Counted from the first letter of the stretch, positions 19,905 through 30,939 are shown. The stretch: 64,000 bases of DNA from Lepidostoma basale (GCA_022606425.2 JAHDVF020001468.1:1054001-1118000), one strand, 5' to 3'. Notes: generated from the sequence alone by a model not told the origin. Numbers and translations are program-made.

Positions 19905-20476
19905 CATTGAGACCAGAGCAGATACCACAAGAACGAAGGCTAAAGTACGGGTGGCAGAGTTGAGGACGCTGAGGATGATAGCAGGAAGGACTATTCGAGA
20001 TAGGGTGAGAAACACGGCTATTCGCGAGATCTGCAAGGTGGAGGATGTCGTGAGATGGGGCAGACAACGCAGAAGATAGTGGAATTCAGTGTTCAGAGGA
20101 TGGATCCCACCAAAATCCCACACGCTGTGGCGCATCAGATTCCTGCCGGCTGCCGTCCCCCCGGAAGACCGCCGAAGAGATTTTTATTTATTTTTTTATT
20201 TTTTAGGGTAACAAACAGCGAATAAGTATATATATAAAAATACACAAAGAAGTACTGAAATAAGGCCAATTACATGTTACCACAAATATAAATTAATGAA
20301 CAGAGTTTACATTATAGACTTATGAAACGAGATTTAACTAAACTAAAATCAAGATAAAACTAACTAAGGTAATAGTATTAAAATGGAGAGATAGTTGGGA
20401 GTCAACCTCTCAAGAGAGGCCAGCCTGACTTCAGGAACAGACCAAAGGTCTATAAGGAGAAGAAGAAGAAGAAGAG
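19905..20476 (+). mobile_element. RTE-like LINE family C, copy 1, interrupted
   Basis: Starts CATTGAGACCAGAGCAG and matches 38776-39142 base for base in most places: IRDRVRN block, VEDVVRWGRQRRR block, HAVAHQIPAG block and CLPPGRPP-type block. A 203-bp retroposon interrupts it. The end is GGTCTATAAGGAGAAG plus (GAA)n. A stop appears at AGATAG (about 20077). Confidence 0.85.
20181..20383 (-). mobile_element. Poly(A)-type retroposon inserted in family C
   Basis: Comparison with the uninterrupted copy at about 39045-39060 (CCGAAGAGATGGAGAGATAG) defines the insert. It begins TTTTTATTTATTTTTTTATT, so the A-rich tail lies on the minus strand. No frame. Probably the 3' end of a Jockey-type LINE or a SINE; the family is not identified. 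Confidence 0.7.
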
Positions 20477-20479
20477 ATA

Positions 20480-20985
20480 AAAACATATTCGTTTATATTG
20501 AACACCATCTAGTAACATGAAAATTAAATCATTAAACGATCATATTCCTCGAGAATAAATAATTGTAAGCAAATCTCTTCGCGTTATAATCATTATTGAA
20601 TCAAAAATAATTGCGATTAAATGCGCGCTCTTGAGCTCGAGTGCTATTTTAACGTTAGTGGATTCCGATTAAAGCGAAAACCTTTGTGAAATTATTTTTC
20701 TTGGTTAAGTGCGCCATCACGCTGGGAAATTTCTAACGACCATTTCTTTACGCTGCCCGAGTAAGCGACTAAATCCGAGGGGCAAATACTCGTAATACCG
20801 GCGGCGGAATAATACTCCAGCTGCAAAGTGTTTACTCCGACACTTGAAGAAATAATATTTTCTTAATAAACCAGCCTTCTATTTCAATTTCAAATTTCGA
20901 ATTGATTACCAACATTTATCTGGGCGTTCTTATTGGCACGACTTGGATTCCGACACGTAGTTTCATAATTTATTTAAGGATTTAA
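20480..20985. other. Apparently unique non-repeat sequence
   Basis: 20600-20860 is less AT-rich than its surroundings and shows no match to any other part of the window. It could be conserved non-coding DNA, but nothing in the sequence proves a role. Confidence 0.3.
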
Positions 20986-20992
20986 AAACGTG

Positions 20993-21105
20993 TTTATTGT
21001 TTCTTGAACAATGATGTAAAACTCCATATTAAATGTGAATTAAAACGTATTTTTTTTCTATAAGTTTTATTATATTTTATGGGAATGATATGTTTCACCA
21101 TTATT
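20993..21105 (+). repeat. Foldback family Y, half copy
   Basis: GTTTATTGTTTCTTGAACAA, ATGTAAAACTCCATATTAAA, then TTTTATTATATTTTATGGGA and ATGATATGTTTCACC. It breaks just at the hammerhead-like box. Confidence 0.75.
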
Positions 21106-21185
21106 ATTAATATTATTTTGTTGAATCGCTCTTTACATCATGACAGCATGAGTCAAATCGATGAAAAGGGTATTATAGCTATCAT

Positions 21186-21245
21186 AGTGATTCTCGTGAC
21201 ATGTGATATCGCCATTTTATTGTCACGTGAATTCTTCACCGACGA
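21186..21245 (-). repeat. SINE S2 fragment
   Basis: Complement of the S2 middle: GAATTCACGTGACAATAAAA, TGGCGATATCACATGTCACG, AGAATCA. Neither the head nor the tail is present. Confidence 0.65.
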
Positions 21246-21349
21246 CTTAGACACATCTGTAATGTTTGTAATCTTTATAAATAAATAAATGAAAATGGAA
21301 AAATGAAAATGAATGAAGTCGAAAAAATATTTGATTGTAATTAATACTA

Positions 21350-21450
21350 ATGAAAACGTCTGTATTATAGAAGTTTTTATTTATAATTTATATGAATGAC
21401 ATGCTTCGCCTGCCTAAGGCATTATCAAACCTGCCTAAGGCATTATCATT
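21350..21450 (+). repeat. Foldback family Y, half copy with duplicated stem II
   Basis: AATGAAAACGTCTGTATTAT, AGAAGTTTTTATTT, GACATGCTTCGCCTGCCTAA. On the minus strand the hammerhead-like box has GAAGC in place of GAAAC. The block CTGCCTAAGGCATTATCA occurs twice in tandem. Confidence 0.65.
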
Positions 21451-21499
21451 AGGCAGGCATAACTTTATCATGGCCAAGTAGACAGGTTTGAGAACAATA

Positions 21500-22100
21500 A
21501 AAGTAATTGAAGTCACGGGGGTACTTTTTTGTTATTGGCCTCCTTGATTGAATTGTTAGATTTAGTAAAATGTATATGCATACACATACCCTTGCTCCCA
21601 AAAGAACTATCTAAAATCGTCTTTTATCGTATTTTAACGCTTTCGCTTTCAACAAATAATGTTTATTCCTTACTTACCCAGGACTTTAACCCGCGAACAT
21701 GTGGTGCACACGTACAACCATTACAGGGAACAATATTTCTATACATTATTTAGCTGCTGAGCTAACACCAAAATTTTAATGGCTTTGTAAATCGTCAGAA
21801 ACTGAAAACAGACTTCATGCATATGAGAGAATATGACGTCAAAAACACAACATTTTATGTTTTTGTATTTAATGATGTACCTACCGCCATAAATCACTGA
21901 CCAGACGGGATCTTCGTACTCTGTATTTGCAAGCGTATCAAAAATTCATTTATCTGTGAATATAAGCACCTACACCTAAGAGTTTATTTAGAACATGTGT
22001 TTTTAAATATCGCTTTCTTTGGATTGTAAACATTCATTATGTAAAAATCCTTTTATGAATTTAATCGTCCGTTGAACTAATTATAATTGTTATCCCGTCT
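21500..22100. other. No recognised feature
   Basis: AT-rich, nothing assigned. Confidence 0.3.
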
Positions 22101-22103
22101 TAT

Positions 22104-22428
22104 TTTAAAGAATCAATCCTAGGGATTGGTTTGCAGCATAGTCTATAATATCTTTGCTGGTTCTTGGGATGCCGCTTGGGCCGTATGTAATGTGGTGTCT
22201 CCCGTTGCTTTCCACATTTTTGTAAACAACAGGTTATTTGAACCCCGTAACTGAATCGATTTTTTAGATATTGACTCTCATGAGATGTTACATAGCTAGT
22301 CTATCGCCATTTTTATTGTCATGTAAATTCTACCAGACCAAAGAAAATGTGTTTTTTTTTCACATTATACTCGTCGGGAATCGAATCCGAGAACTTCGGC
22401 TTGGCAGTCATAGGTGTGTAAAGTATTC
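22104..22428 (-). mobile_element. tRNA-derived SINE S2, near full length
   Basis: On minus: tRNA-like head with B box GGATTCGATTCCC (22376-22388), body with TTTGGTCTGGTAGAATT, ATGACAATAAAAATGGCGAT and ATCTCATGAGAGTCAATATC, then the 3' part CAAGAACCAGCAAAGATATT through ACCAATCCCTAGGATTGA. It aligns along its length with 39155-39478. Confidence 0.8.
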
Positions 22429-22435
22429 CGTCTCA

Positions 22436-22580
22436 TTCTTCTTCTTCAGCCTTCTTCCCTCCATTGCTGGATATAGGCCTCTTCCATTTTCTTCCTCTCG
22501 TCCCTGTCTTCTTCGCATTCAAGTCGTTCTAGCTATTCGGGCAATATCGTCACTCCATATTTTAGGTGGTCTGACGATAG
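22436..22580 (-). mobile_element. LINE 3' end (family F)
   Basis: Minus strand: ACCACCTAAAATATGGAGTG, ATATTGCCCGAATAGCTAGA, GGAAGAGGCCTATATCCAGC, AATGGAGGGAAGAAGGCTGA with a (GAA)n tail. The Pro-Pro-Lys-like, Arg-Ile-Ala-like and final Trp-Lys-Arg-like blocks fit an RTE-type end. Confidence 0.7.
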
Positions 22581-22961
22581 TGGACAAAGAAAAGGAGTGT
22601 CACTAGAGTGCCACCTAAAAGATTCCGTCTATAAATATTAAATTCAATTGACTAAACGATTAACAAACACTATAACTAAAAATATTTGCAAACAATATCA
22701 ATATATTATATTTGACTCCATTATCCCACGATGTTTTACCTCTAGTCTAAAATGTCTTATAAAGTATATGGGTGAATTACTTACATTTTTTTATCAGAAC
22801 TAACGTGCGGGAAAACGATGTGGAAACGAGAATTTGTATTTCAGAGTCTAACTCAGCATTTTGCACATGTATAGACACAAATTTGAAGTTATTTGTTTTA
22901 CAGATACAACCAAATCCAACACGGCCAGTTTAACTCTTTCAGACTAGAATCAACATTACGA

Positions 22962-23165
22962 ATTATCACGGTCTACCGCTATTTCTTGTTCCGTTTACAT
23001 GGCTAACATATACATTATTTACAGTTCTTTCTTCATTAATTCTTGCCGTGTGTCCAAACCACCTTAATCACCCTTCCATTCATTTGTTCATAACGCTTTC
23101 ATTTGTACAGCATTCACGTTTTATATTTCCATTTGACACTCTATTAGTCTAAGAAATCTGAAAAA
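22962..23165 (-). mobile_element. LINE-B internal fragment
   Basis: Complement of the Asp-Val-Asn-Gly / Trp-Phe-Gly-His-Met region (CCGTTTACATGGCTAACATA, CAAACCACCTTAATCA). Both ends are missing. Confidence 0.7.
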
Positions 23166-23394
23166 CAAATAATCTGCATTATTTAACACACTATTTGAAA
23201 AAAACGAATAGTCACAGTTAATTAACAATATGGATATGGAATGATTAATTTAAATATGATTTTGTATATAAGGCTTATATCAGCCGAATTGAATAATTAT
23301 TATCCTTTCATTGAACTCCCAATCAAGAAAATTATATTAAGGTTTGACATAATAAATTAAAAACTTTGAACAAAAGTGAAAATACAAATCATAC

Positions 23395-23770
23395 ATACAC
23401 TTTGGAAATTGAAAATAACGTTGTTTATTGTCCATCATTTTATTATTATTGGTTAATATTATTTATTAGTTCTTGCTGATAAACAATAATTATTAGTACT
23501 TATAGCAATTAGCCCAGGTTCATTTTTTTTATTCAAATCTATTGTTCCTTTGTATCGTATCGGTTTTTAAATGGGTTTTTTATTAGTCATTATTTGTTTA
23601 GTTTTTATTATATATTTACACCTGAAAATAGAGGTGTCCTCCGAAACATGTCGTGTTTTTTTAATTTTTTGTGGATTATTAGCAACATTATTTTCAATTT
23701 CCAAAGTGTATTACTATGGAATTCCACAGTGTTAATGCCTTAGCTTTCAATCAAATCATATATTATTAAT
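23395..23770 (+). mobile_element. Foldback element HHR-X, copy 1
   Basis: A reduced left arm (ACACTTTGGAAATTGAAAAT) and a complete right arm (ATTTTCAATTTCCAAAGTGT, then GGAATTCCACAGTGTTAA and CCTTAGCTTTCAATCAAA). The central part (GCAATTAGCCCA, TATTGTTCCTTTGTATCGTA) matches 61737-62500. Confidence 0.75.
23618..23655 (+). ncRNA. Hammerhead-like motif X, one box-1 change
   Basis: CTGAAAA (consensus CTGANGA), stem II GAGG/CCTC, GAAAC (23643-23647), ATGTC with self-complementary ACATGT and a GUC cleavage position. Box 1 has A for the invariant G. Confidence 0.5.
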
Positions 23771-23859
23771 ACAGATGTTTTATTTTCCTACAATTTTCGC
23801 TAACACTTTGTGTTGTGGATTCACTTTGGAATAACTTTTTGAAAATATTGTATTTTTCG

Positions 23860-23930
23860 CAACACCTTTTTGCGCATTTCATAAATGTGTTTCGGGATAG
23901 AAGACCTTTCTAAGTGTAGAAATGTTAAAA
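23860..23930 (-). repeat. Family W hammerhead-like element, decayed
   Basis: On minus: CACTTAGAAAGGTCTTCTAT, CCCGAAAC, ACATTTATGAAATGCGCAAA. GAAAC is retained; box 1 has changed from CTGAGGA to CTTAGAA. Confidence 0.5.
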
Positions 23931-24002
23931 TGAAAAAAACGTGTGAAAATACAATGTTATTAAAAAACATTAATGTTTTACTTTGCGTAGAGTAAATCCT
24001 AC

Positions 24003-24260
24003 TCAAATTTCATAATCTCTCTTTCTGAATCGATTGACATCCATAGTTGTAAACCTGACGAAGGGTTGCTTGTCCAACGTTCGATTAGATCCATAAACTA
24101 AAACAAGCATGACACATTCAAGGAGGTCCTTCGTATAGCCGGAAAGGGAACGCGGACAGTAAAAGAATCCGACAAGAAAGTCTCCGTCCGAGAGGTACTT
24201 AATCTCCCGAAACAATGTCTCTGGTAATAAATTGAGCTTTTCCTCAAGAACATGTTATTG
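24003..24260 (-). other. Unrecognised open frame, possible eroded exon
   Basis: About 80 codons are open on the minus strand between a TAA near 24250 and a TGA-side end at 24003. The composition is balanced (charged, hydrophobic and several Cys), unlike the chance frames nearby: LVGFFYCPRSLSGYTKDLLE is an example stretch. No ATG at the start and no domain recognised. Confidence 0.2.
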
Positions 24261-24299
24261 CTCCAACTTCAGACTCTGGGGTCCACTGCGAACTAGAAT

Positions 24300-25300
24300 A
24301 AGATAAATCAGACGTATTACGTTACTTTGGTAGTGCTCAACTATTTCAATTTATTTAATAAAATATCATCTCTTTACTATAGTACATTTATCTAATAAAA
24401 ATGGTTCTTTTTGAGACAGTAAAATAAATCTGCGCTCTCACACCATTATGTGCTGAATTTATTTGGTAAAATGGCGTGTATCAAAATATATGAAACGTTA
24501 CTTTTTGTAGATGTTCATATAGCTTATTTCAGCAAGTCAGCCTGATGTGAGGAGCGAGCAGCGCCATACAAGTCCCGGGCTGGGGGGTTTTATCTTTTAT
24601 GGCAACCTAACGTGACCCAATTTTGGGAAATCTTCCGTCGCATCGTTCTTTACCAGCTTATGTCAATCGAAATAGTTCACAATAGTATGTTTTTTCATTA
24701 TAACAATTTGCACGTTTTATAAATGTATTTATAATCGTTTAATATATGTGAATGATAAATAATTTCTAGGTTAACTTTATTCCGTGGTCTCATCTGTAAA
24801 CGTCGTTTCAAAATATGCACTGCTCAATTAAATTAAATCTGCGTAGTTGACTTGGGTGATACCTTACCGCCAGCAGATCGACAGATCAACTGCGATTTTT
24901 TAAAGCATTGTGAGGCGACATCTTATCGCCGACAATATCCAATGAGACGAGATACCGTGTCAATAAAAGAAAGTGCATACAGTTTGCCGGGAAAATTCCT
25001 CAAATTTATTGTATGCCCATATAACTTTTCCTGAAAATGGGGACGATAAGGATATATAATATAACACAAACATTAGTTACAAAAGAAATCTTGAAACACG
25101 TAATAAAAAAATAACAAATTTTAAAATGCTTTTTTTTATTCAACCGAGGAAACGAGTGAAGCTTGTTGCAGATCAATCAGCAGGATTGTAACCATGAAGA
25201 AGAATTCAACCATTGAAATCAGTGCTCGAAACATTATATTAAATAAAGTATATGGCTACCCATAATTGAATTGCCAATAAAATCATTAATGTTTGCAATA
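24300..25300. other. No recognised gene
   Basis: AT-rich. A 60-codon frame at 24852-25034 has no identifiable family. Nothing repeated was noticed. Confidence 0.3.
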
Positions 25301-25309
25301 TACACGTAT

Positions 25310-25745
25310 GTGTTGAGGCTGCCATTATTCAGAGACAACTGCGCTGGGCTGGTCACGTTATCAGAATGCCTGAGACAAGACTCTTAAGGAAGATTGTGTA
25401 CTCTCAGCTGACCCAAGGAAAACGTTCACACTGTGGTCAGAGGAAACGCTTCAAGGACTCCCTTAAAGGAAACCTACAAACGACTAACATCGACTGTGAT
25501 TGCTGGGAAAAGACTGCAGAAGACTCAGACCTAAGTGGAGAACAACAGTACATAAAGGCACACAAGACTTTGAAGCACAGCGCAGAGATGACGTCGCAAA
25601 GAGGAGGAGGAGGAAAAATGAGAGACTGGGAGACGGTGACGTCTCCACTACAAGCGCCTTCCCCTGCCCCAGATGCCCCAGAATGTGTGGGTCCAGGATT
25701 GGGCCCTTCAGTCACATGCGGACCCGCAACCCCGAACTATAAGCA
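25310..25745 (+). mobile_element. LINE 3' end with zinc-finger-type C-terminus (family I)
   Basis: Reads QRQLRWAGHVIRMPETRLLR, KIVYSQLTQGKRSHCGQRKR, RFKDSLKGNL, then an Arg-rich linker and, in the next frame, CPRCPRMCGSRIGPFSHMRT. This is the C-terminal layout of a common invertebrate LINE group that ends in a C2H2-like finger. Here a frameshift (about 25540-25620) separates the two parts and the last His is replaced. No tail microsatellite. Confidence 0.82.
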
Positions 25746-25749
25746 TTGA

Positions 25750-27080
25750 AACTTTGATATATAAGCATTGCCTTTATATAAGCATTTGAAACCCGTAAAT
25801 ACGCACCTCGTCTTTTGAGCTCCTGAGTAATTGTATAAGAAGTCTTTAGAAATAACGTTTCATTATTTGTTTGCAATATTTTTACTTTATCCGACATTTA
25901 ATTGAATCTCAGATATCTTGAGAAACCGTAATAATATATCACAGTTATTTGATTTGTTTTCTCGAATTTTTGGGCTCTGTTTTAGGTTTCGGCAATCGTA
26001 ATTTTCATTTTCAATCAACAGAAAGCCCACAGAAGATATTCGTTTTCCAATTTACTTCGGATTTATGTTGTTTTCAGATTGTACTTCCTTTTGTGTTTCC
26101 GAGAACAGTTGTGTCAGTTGTTAAATAGATTCTGCCGCCAGTTTAATTCTTATTACTTACCGCTCCCTCTGATCATACTAACAAATCTTCTGAATTGTTT
26201 CACTGTTCGCCATCTTAGGTAGCTCCAGAATCACGAAATAATTTATACATCTGATTCATAAAAAGCATTCACCTACATACACATTATTCATTAAATCGTA
26301 CGGGGTTTTGACGTTCGGGAAACGATCAACTACAAATTTAGATAAAAGACGAGCAAATTTATTGATCATTTCATTAATAATATATACAATAGTTTGGATA
26401 TTAAATTTTATGCATACACTTGTTTAAGCAAAGTTCAAAATCTATTTAATACGAATGAAAACGTCTGTTTTCTAGAAGTTTTATTACACATAATTAGTGG
26501 TAATGGTTTGTTTGCCTTTCTAAGGCATTATAAAATATTATTAGTTAGTTAGTTTATTGTTAAAGAAACAATAAATTGAAAAAAAAAAAAAATCTTATAT
26601 CTGTGTATAATAGCAATAGCTCACGAGAGCTTATACTAACAATAGATTTGAAATATAGTGAATAAAGTTAAATTTATATTTAAGATAAGATACCTGCCTG
26701 TATATATTCACTTCGCCGTTACTTAACTCAAATAAAATCTGAAGAGTTCCAATCCAAACTCGTTGAAAAGTAGAATCTCCTCCGATATATTAAAGTTTTG
26801 CGTGTGGCAATTTTAGGCATACAAGAAAGTATGACCACTTGATCTATTATAGTTGAATGTAGAACGTATAGAACTAAGGATTTTTATTCCTGGATTACAA
26901 CAACCCTAGGTTTCAAAATAATGTTTTCGTTGCTTTAAATTTACAGCACGTAATCCAATTATTAAATGATCATGATATGAAATAGAATTAGGATTCCTTT
27001 GTGGTCTCAACTCTCGGTCCTCTTGATAAATAGTTTATGTAGAAAATTTCATTACGATCAGCTATTCGCGCCTGAAAACG
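25750..27080. other. Mostly unassigned; partial family Y repeat
   Basis: 26445-26585 carries a decayed Y half (AATACGAATGAAAACGTCTG, TTCTAGAAGTTTTATTA, TTGCCTTTCTAAGGCATTAT) ending in a local inverted repeat TTTATTGTT/AACAATAAA. The remainder shows no gene or repeat. Confidence 0.45.
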
Positions 27081-27082
27081 GT

Positions 27083-28076
27083 TAAGGTACGGCCACACCG
27101 AAGTGTTTCGATTGGTGACTCACTCGCTGTCTGTCCAAAAATGATAGAGACTGATTTAACAGCGTATTTCAAGTAATTTTTTTTGTAAATGTTACGCAAT
27201 TGATTAAGCTTTTATATTTACTTTAATTTATGAATTAATTAATTAAAGTAAATGGGACTAGAAATGTGGGATCAATGCGGCAGCACGACTTATAAAAGGT
27301 GTTCCAAAAAACTCGCACAACATCTAAAAGATCTTCACTGGCTCAAGTGTCCTGAAAGAATCCAGTATAAACTATGCTGGACGGTTTTTAAAGCGCTTCA
27401 CGGAATGGCACTAGCCTATATATCTGAACTTTGTGTTGCTGATAGCCCTAACTTGCTGCAATCTACGCTTCGATCAGCAAACTCTTCGGCAATAGGCAGA
27501 TTAGTTGAGCCAAAGCGCAACCCCCGGACAAATTTCGGAGATCGGGCTTTCGCAGTGGCAGGTCCGTCCACCTGGAATATGTTTCCTGCACGCCTCAGAT
27601 TTTAAATCTCACCTCAAAACCCAACTTTTTAAAATATCCCATAAAATGTAAACAACGGTTATCCGATTGCTGGTGTCACATGCAGCTCTCATGACTAAAA
27701 ACACTGTCAAAGCGCTCTTGAGGTGAGCTTTTCACGAAAACGGCGCTATACAAATTAGCATAATTATTATTTTTATTATTATTATCATAAAGTTAATGGT
27801 CAAAATTTGTAAAATCGCGTTTATTTTTATTATACATTTAGAAAATTTGCTAATGTTAATTTTTATTTATTTATTTGATTCTGTGAAAGTAATAAGCAAA
27901 TTTAACTCAATGTAAAGTAAATAAATATTCGATTTAAAAATAAATATAAGTGAATTAATATTTGTGAACATTTTCAAATAAAATAATTCGACAACGCTGT
28001 TAAATTAGTTTCATTCATTTTCGGACGGTCAGCAAGCTAGTCACCAACCGAAACACTTCGATGTGGCCATACCCTT
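27083..28076. mobile_element. DNA element with ~53-bp terminal inverted repeats
   Basis: The left TIR 27083-27136 (GGCCACACCGAAGTGTTTCG, TTGGTGACTCA) is the complement of the right TIR 28023-28076 (GTCACCAACCGAAACACTTC, GTGGCCATACCC), at roughly 85% identity by eye. A CR1-like copy (27262-27787) accounts for half of the interior. No transposase seen. Superfamily unknown. Confidence 0.7.
27262..27787 (+). mobile_element. CR1/L2-like LINE 3' portion, subtype c
   Basis: The open frame 27252-27605 gives LHWLKCPERIQYKLCWTVFK and SSAIGRLVEPKRNPRTNFGD, ending just after the Pro-Ala-Arg-Leu-Arg block. A small deletion near 27322 shifts the frame from the upstream NAAARLIKGVP part. The 3' hairpin (27712-27747) has the inner stem GTGA/TCAC. 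The tail is ATTATT-rich. Confidence 0.88.
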
Positions 28077-28077
28077 A

Positions 28078-28330
28078 GTAATATGCCGCGGCGGGGCGGT
28101 AGAATCGCGTCCGCTGTCCGTCGCCCTCCGCTGGCGTTCCGCGCGAGCCTTACTTCGGGATGTTTGTGCACATTCTCAAGCGGGAAATTTGGTGGATGCA
28201 TATGTAATATGTATGTACACACAACGATTACTAACAATCTACAACTATCTGAAATTACCTTCTTGTCATTGTTTGAATGTTATCTAGTCAACAATGGTGT
28301 ATTACAACCAATTTAATATTAACGGCGTAT
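28078..28330. other. GC-rich patch followed by unassigned sequence
   Basis: 28083-28160 is strongly GC-rich with several CpG, abutting the right TIR of the preceding element. Overlapping open frames on three frames are expected from such composition. No gene is assigned. Confidence 0.3.
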
Positions 28331-28339
28331 TTTTAATTA

Positions 28340-28398
28340 ATTAAAACACTGTTTTCTTCAAAACTTCGAAACATGTCGAGAAAAATAAGCTCAAAAAT
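28340..28398 (+). repeat. Hammerhead foldback family T, 3' half
   Basis: AAAACACTGTTTTCTTC, then GAAAC (28368-28372), ATGTC, GAGAAAAATAAGCTCAAAAA. Only the part from stem II onward is present. The complement of the downstream part is at 30970-31015. Confidence 0.5.
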
Positions 28399-28399
28399 G

Positions 28400-28712
28400 G
28401 AAAGTTACCTAACACGGAGATTAGAAAACGCACCAGGGTCACCGATGTAGGGATACGCATTGCGAGGATGAAGTGGCAGTGGACTGGTCATGTGTGTCGA
28501 CGAGTTGATCGAAGAGGGAGCCAGGGGGTAACTGAATGAAGGCCAAGGTTGGACCGGAGAAGTGTCGGGAGACAGCCAACTAGGAGGAGCGATGATATTG
28601 TACGTACAGCGGGAAAGGCCTGTACTGGCGAGAGACCGAGAGAGATTGCGTGGGGGTGGAGAGGCTTACATCCAGCAATGGATGGAGACAAGCTGACGAA
28701 GAATAGAAGAAT
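28400..28712 (+). mobile_element. RTE-like LINE 3' end (family G)
   Basis: Codons for KRTRVTDVGIRIARMKWQWT, then RSVGRQPTRRSDDIVRTAG, then GGAGAGGCTTACATCCAGCA and AAGCTGACGAAGAATAGAAG. A stop (TGA near 28532) interrupts it. It belongs to the same broad group as D and E but is a separate family. Confidence 0.8.
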
Positions 28713-28734
28713 AACTTCGAAACATAATACATTT

Positions 28735-28935
28735 TATTATTATTAAAGGAACATAGAAGTTCCCGCCACATACCCAAGGCTGTTATAGGGCGTAGCGGCC
28801 CCCTTTTGTCAGCCTCGCTCGTACACTCCCTGGGCCTGTCCCCGGTCCATCCGGGACTTACATTTAAAGACGGTAACAACAAGGGGGTGCCAGACCACAT
28901 CTAATCTACCCCGTTTTACTTCTATGCTCCGCTGT
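28735..28935 (-). mobile_element. Probable retroposon 3' end, unknown family
   Basis: A GC-rich block on minus, ending in GGGAACTTCTATGTTCC (a GGAAC/GTTCC hairpin) followed by a TAATAATAA tail. The hairpin plus microsatellite layout is that of a LINE or SINE 3' end. No second copy in the window. Confidence 0.45.
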
Positions 28936-28939
28936 ACTT

Positions 28940-29560
28940 TATTGAATAAATAAGCATAATATATAATACATGAACATTTAAGAAACATATAAAAAAGATA
29001 AGAAAAAGAATGATACAACACAGGACTATATCAAATGTGTAAAAAACAGTGATTCAATCAACAGATAAATAAGACAATCAATTGTTTTGACAGTAACAGA
29101 TGAATCGTTATTATTCATTTTCACTGTGTATCAAAAAATAATCTAACGTTAATCATGTTACCACCCAAGAAAATAGGTTATTGAAATGAGCAATGGGAAA
29201 AATATAATTATAATTGATCATCCATGAAAATATAATAAAAATGCCTTGTCGTTCGTTTCTCCGGCGCTGAATTTCGAAATTTTTTCGTTTGTACAAAATA
29301 CAACGATCCGCGAAAGATAACCGAGTTAAAAGTTTTTGATATAAACATGAACGCAGATTTTCTTTCAATACATTTAAGAAACTTCGTAAAAAACTGCTTT
29401 AGACAACAGTATACGAAAAAGGAACTTTGTATTCATCATAAAGAACGGTCCTTTAAACTTTTGACAGGGAGAAAATTTAAATATTCTTAAGCAGAAAGCG
29501 TCCACTAAAAAGATAGACGTCAGAATCTGAGATCAATTTATAAGAAATGTTCGTATTTTC
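28940..29560. other. No recognised feature
   Basis: AT-rich spacer; short frames without similarity. Confidence 0.3.
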
Positions 29561-29572
29561 TGATTTTGCCAG

Positions 29573-29781
29573 ATTCCTATGTAATGAATTGTTCCCCAGT
29601 AGAACTATACTGCACACGTTACACGGGAAGCAATTTAGATAATTCCGGGTGCATCGTAAACCATTCTGAGCACCATTTCGCTGTCATCGTGCAGGTCTTG
29701 AATGGACGTTTAGAGCAATATGTCTTCGATTTTATGTCCTACTGCAATCAAATGTTATTACCGCCACGAATTCAAGAGTGA
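29573..29781 (+). other. Candidate terminal exon, unrecognised
   Basis: An AG at 29571-29572 follows a pyrimidine-rich stretch (TATTTTCTGATTTTGCCAG) and precedes about 69 open codons ending TGA (29779-29781). The translation has five Cys and balanced composition, e.g. NCSPVELYCTRYTGSNLDNS and LEQYVFDFMSYCNQMLL, unlike the repeat-derived frames. There is no partner exon, no domain match and no second copy. A frame this long may still be chance. Confidence 0.25.
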
Positions 29782-29909
29782 ATTGTACTTTCAAAGAGAA
29801 AATAATTGATCAATATTTCAAAAAAATATTTTTTATCCCAATAATGTCTCGAATGAATCTGAATGAACAAGCAAATATATCGAATAATTATGTATTTATG
29901 ACTGAATTT

Positions 29910-30140
29910 CGCCACCTTCGTGGTAGAATAGTAAGAGCTCTGACTGCATTACCGAAGGTCACGGGTTCGATTCCCGGCGACGCCAGTGTGATTGTCACAC
30001 TGTCTTTTGTTCTGGCGTAGAATTCACGTGACAATAAAATGGCAATGGATTGGTTACCTATCATATGTCACAAGAATCAATATAATATCTAAAAACAAAT
30101 TATATTCAGTTAATTGGGTTCAAACAACTGATTGTATACG
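29910..30140 (+). mobile_element. tRNA-derived SINE S2, 3' truncated or diverged
   Basis: A-box-like TGGTAGAATAGTAAGAGC (29931-29948) and B box GGGTTCGATTCCC (29963-29975), then GACGCCAGTGTGATTGTCAC, GACAATAAAATGGCAATGGA and GGGTTCAAACAACTG. The last third of the S2 consensus is not seen. Confidence 0.8.
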
Positions 30141-30149
30141 ATACAAAGA

Positions 30150-30935
30150 ATAAAAATAAAAAAGTTCAATTCAAATAACAGATTTTTAGCTCATTTTCGA
30201 TATGTTCCCATTTTTCCTACAATCCCCGTTATAAATACATATTTACTACCTTTTAGCTCATCCACTTTTATAAAGCATAGAAATAACAATGTTGTCAGAG
30301 TATATTTTAAAAATATACAAACATATATAAACAATATATGTTTACAAAAATTGATTTTCCCCGACAATACGGCTCTAAGTTATTATTTTTGTGCTGAGAT
30401 GATTACTTACCGATAATAAAATCCGTATAACAGAGTCTTTTTAATTAAAATATGGATTTACAACACAAACAATGACGAATATGAAAATAATCGAACTCCA
30501 CTTCGATTGATCTCCTTTCCAGATTACGACAATGTTTTAAAAATTGTTTTCACAAAGTAAATCCATTGTCACCTTTATCACTAAATATGGATCTGGCTTA
30601 AGACACATTTATTGTCAAAACTTTTGTAAAAGGAATTAAGTTAACTTTATATAATAGAATTTTCGAACCCCTCCTATCAGGTTTTTAAATGTTTCCAGTA
30701 AACTTGTTTATAGCCTCAGAAGTATTTTTCATGTAAATTCGCAGTCAGTTGCTCTTTTCGGTATATAAAAATAAATTCTATGTAGTAAGTTTAAAGTATT
30801 TACTTCAAAAACTTTAAACGTTGGATAAAAGCGAAAGATACACAATTGTCTTAAATTGAACCAGTATCGATTATTTTTAGACCGTTAAAAATAATAGCAT
30901 TTATACATTTTTGAATATTTTATAATAGATAAACT
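30150..30935. other. No recognised feature
   Basis: AT-rich, with one 94-codon frame (30132-30416) of low-complexity composition. Nothing assigned. Confidence 0.3.
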
Positions 30936-30939
30936 TATG

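Noticed and set aside
24052..24090. CTGACGA with a GTTG/CAAC hairpin
   Set aside because: The second box reads GATTA and stem II is not continuous. It may be an old remnant but I cannot support it.
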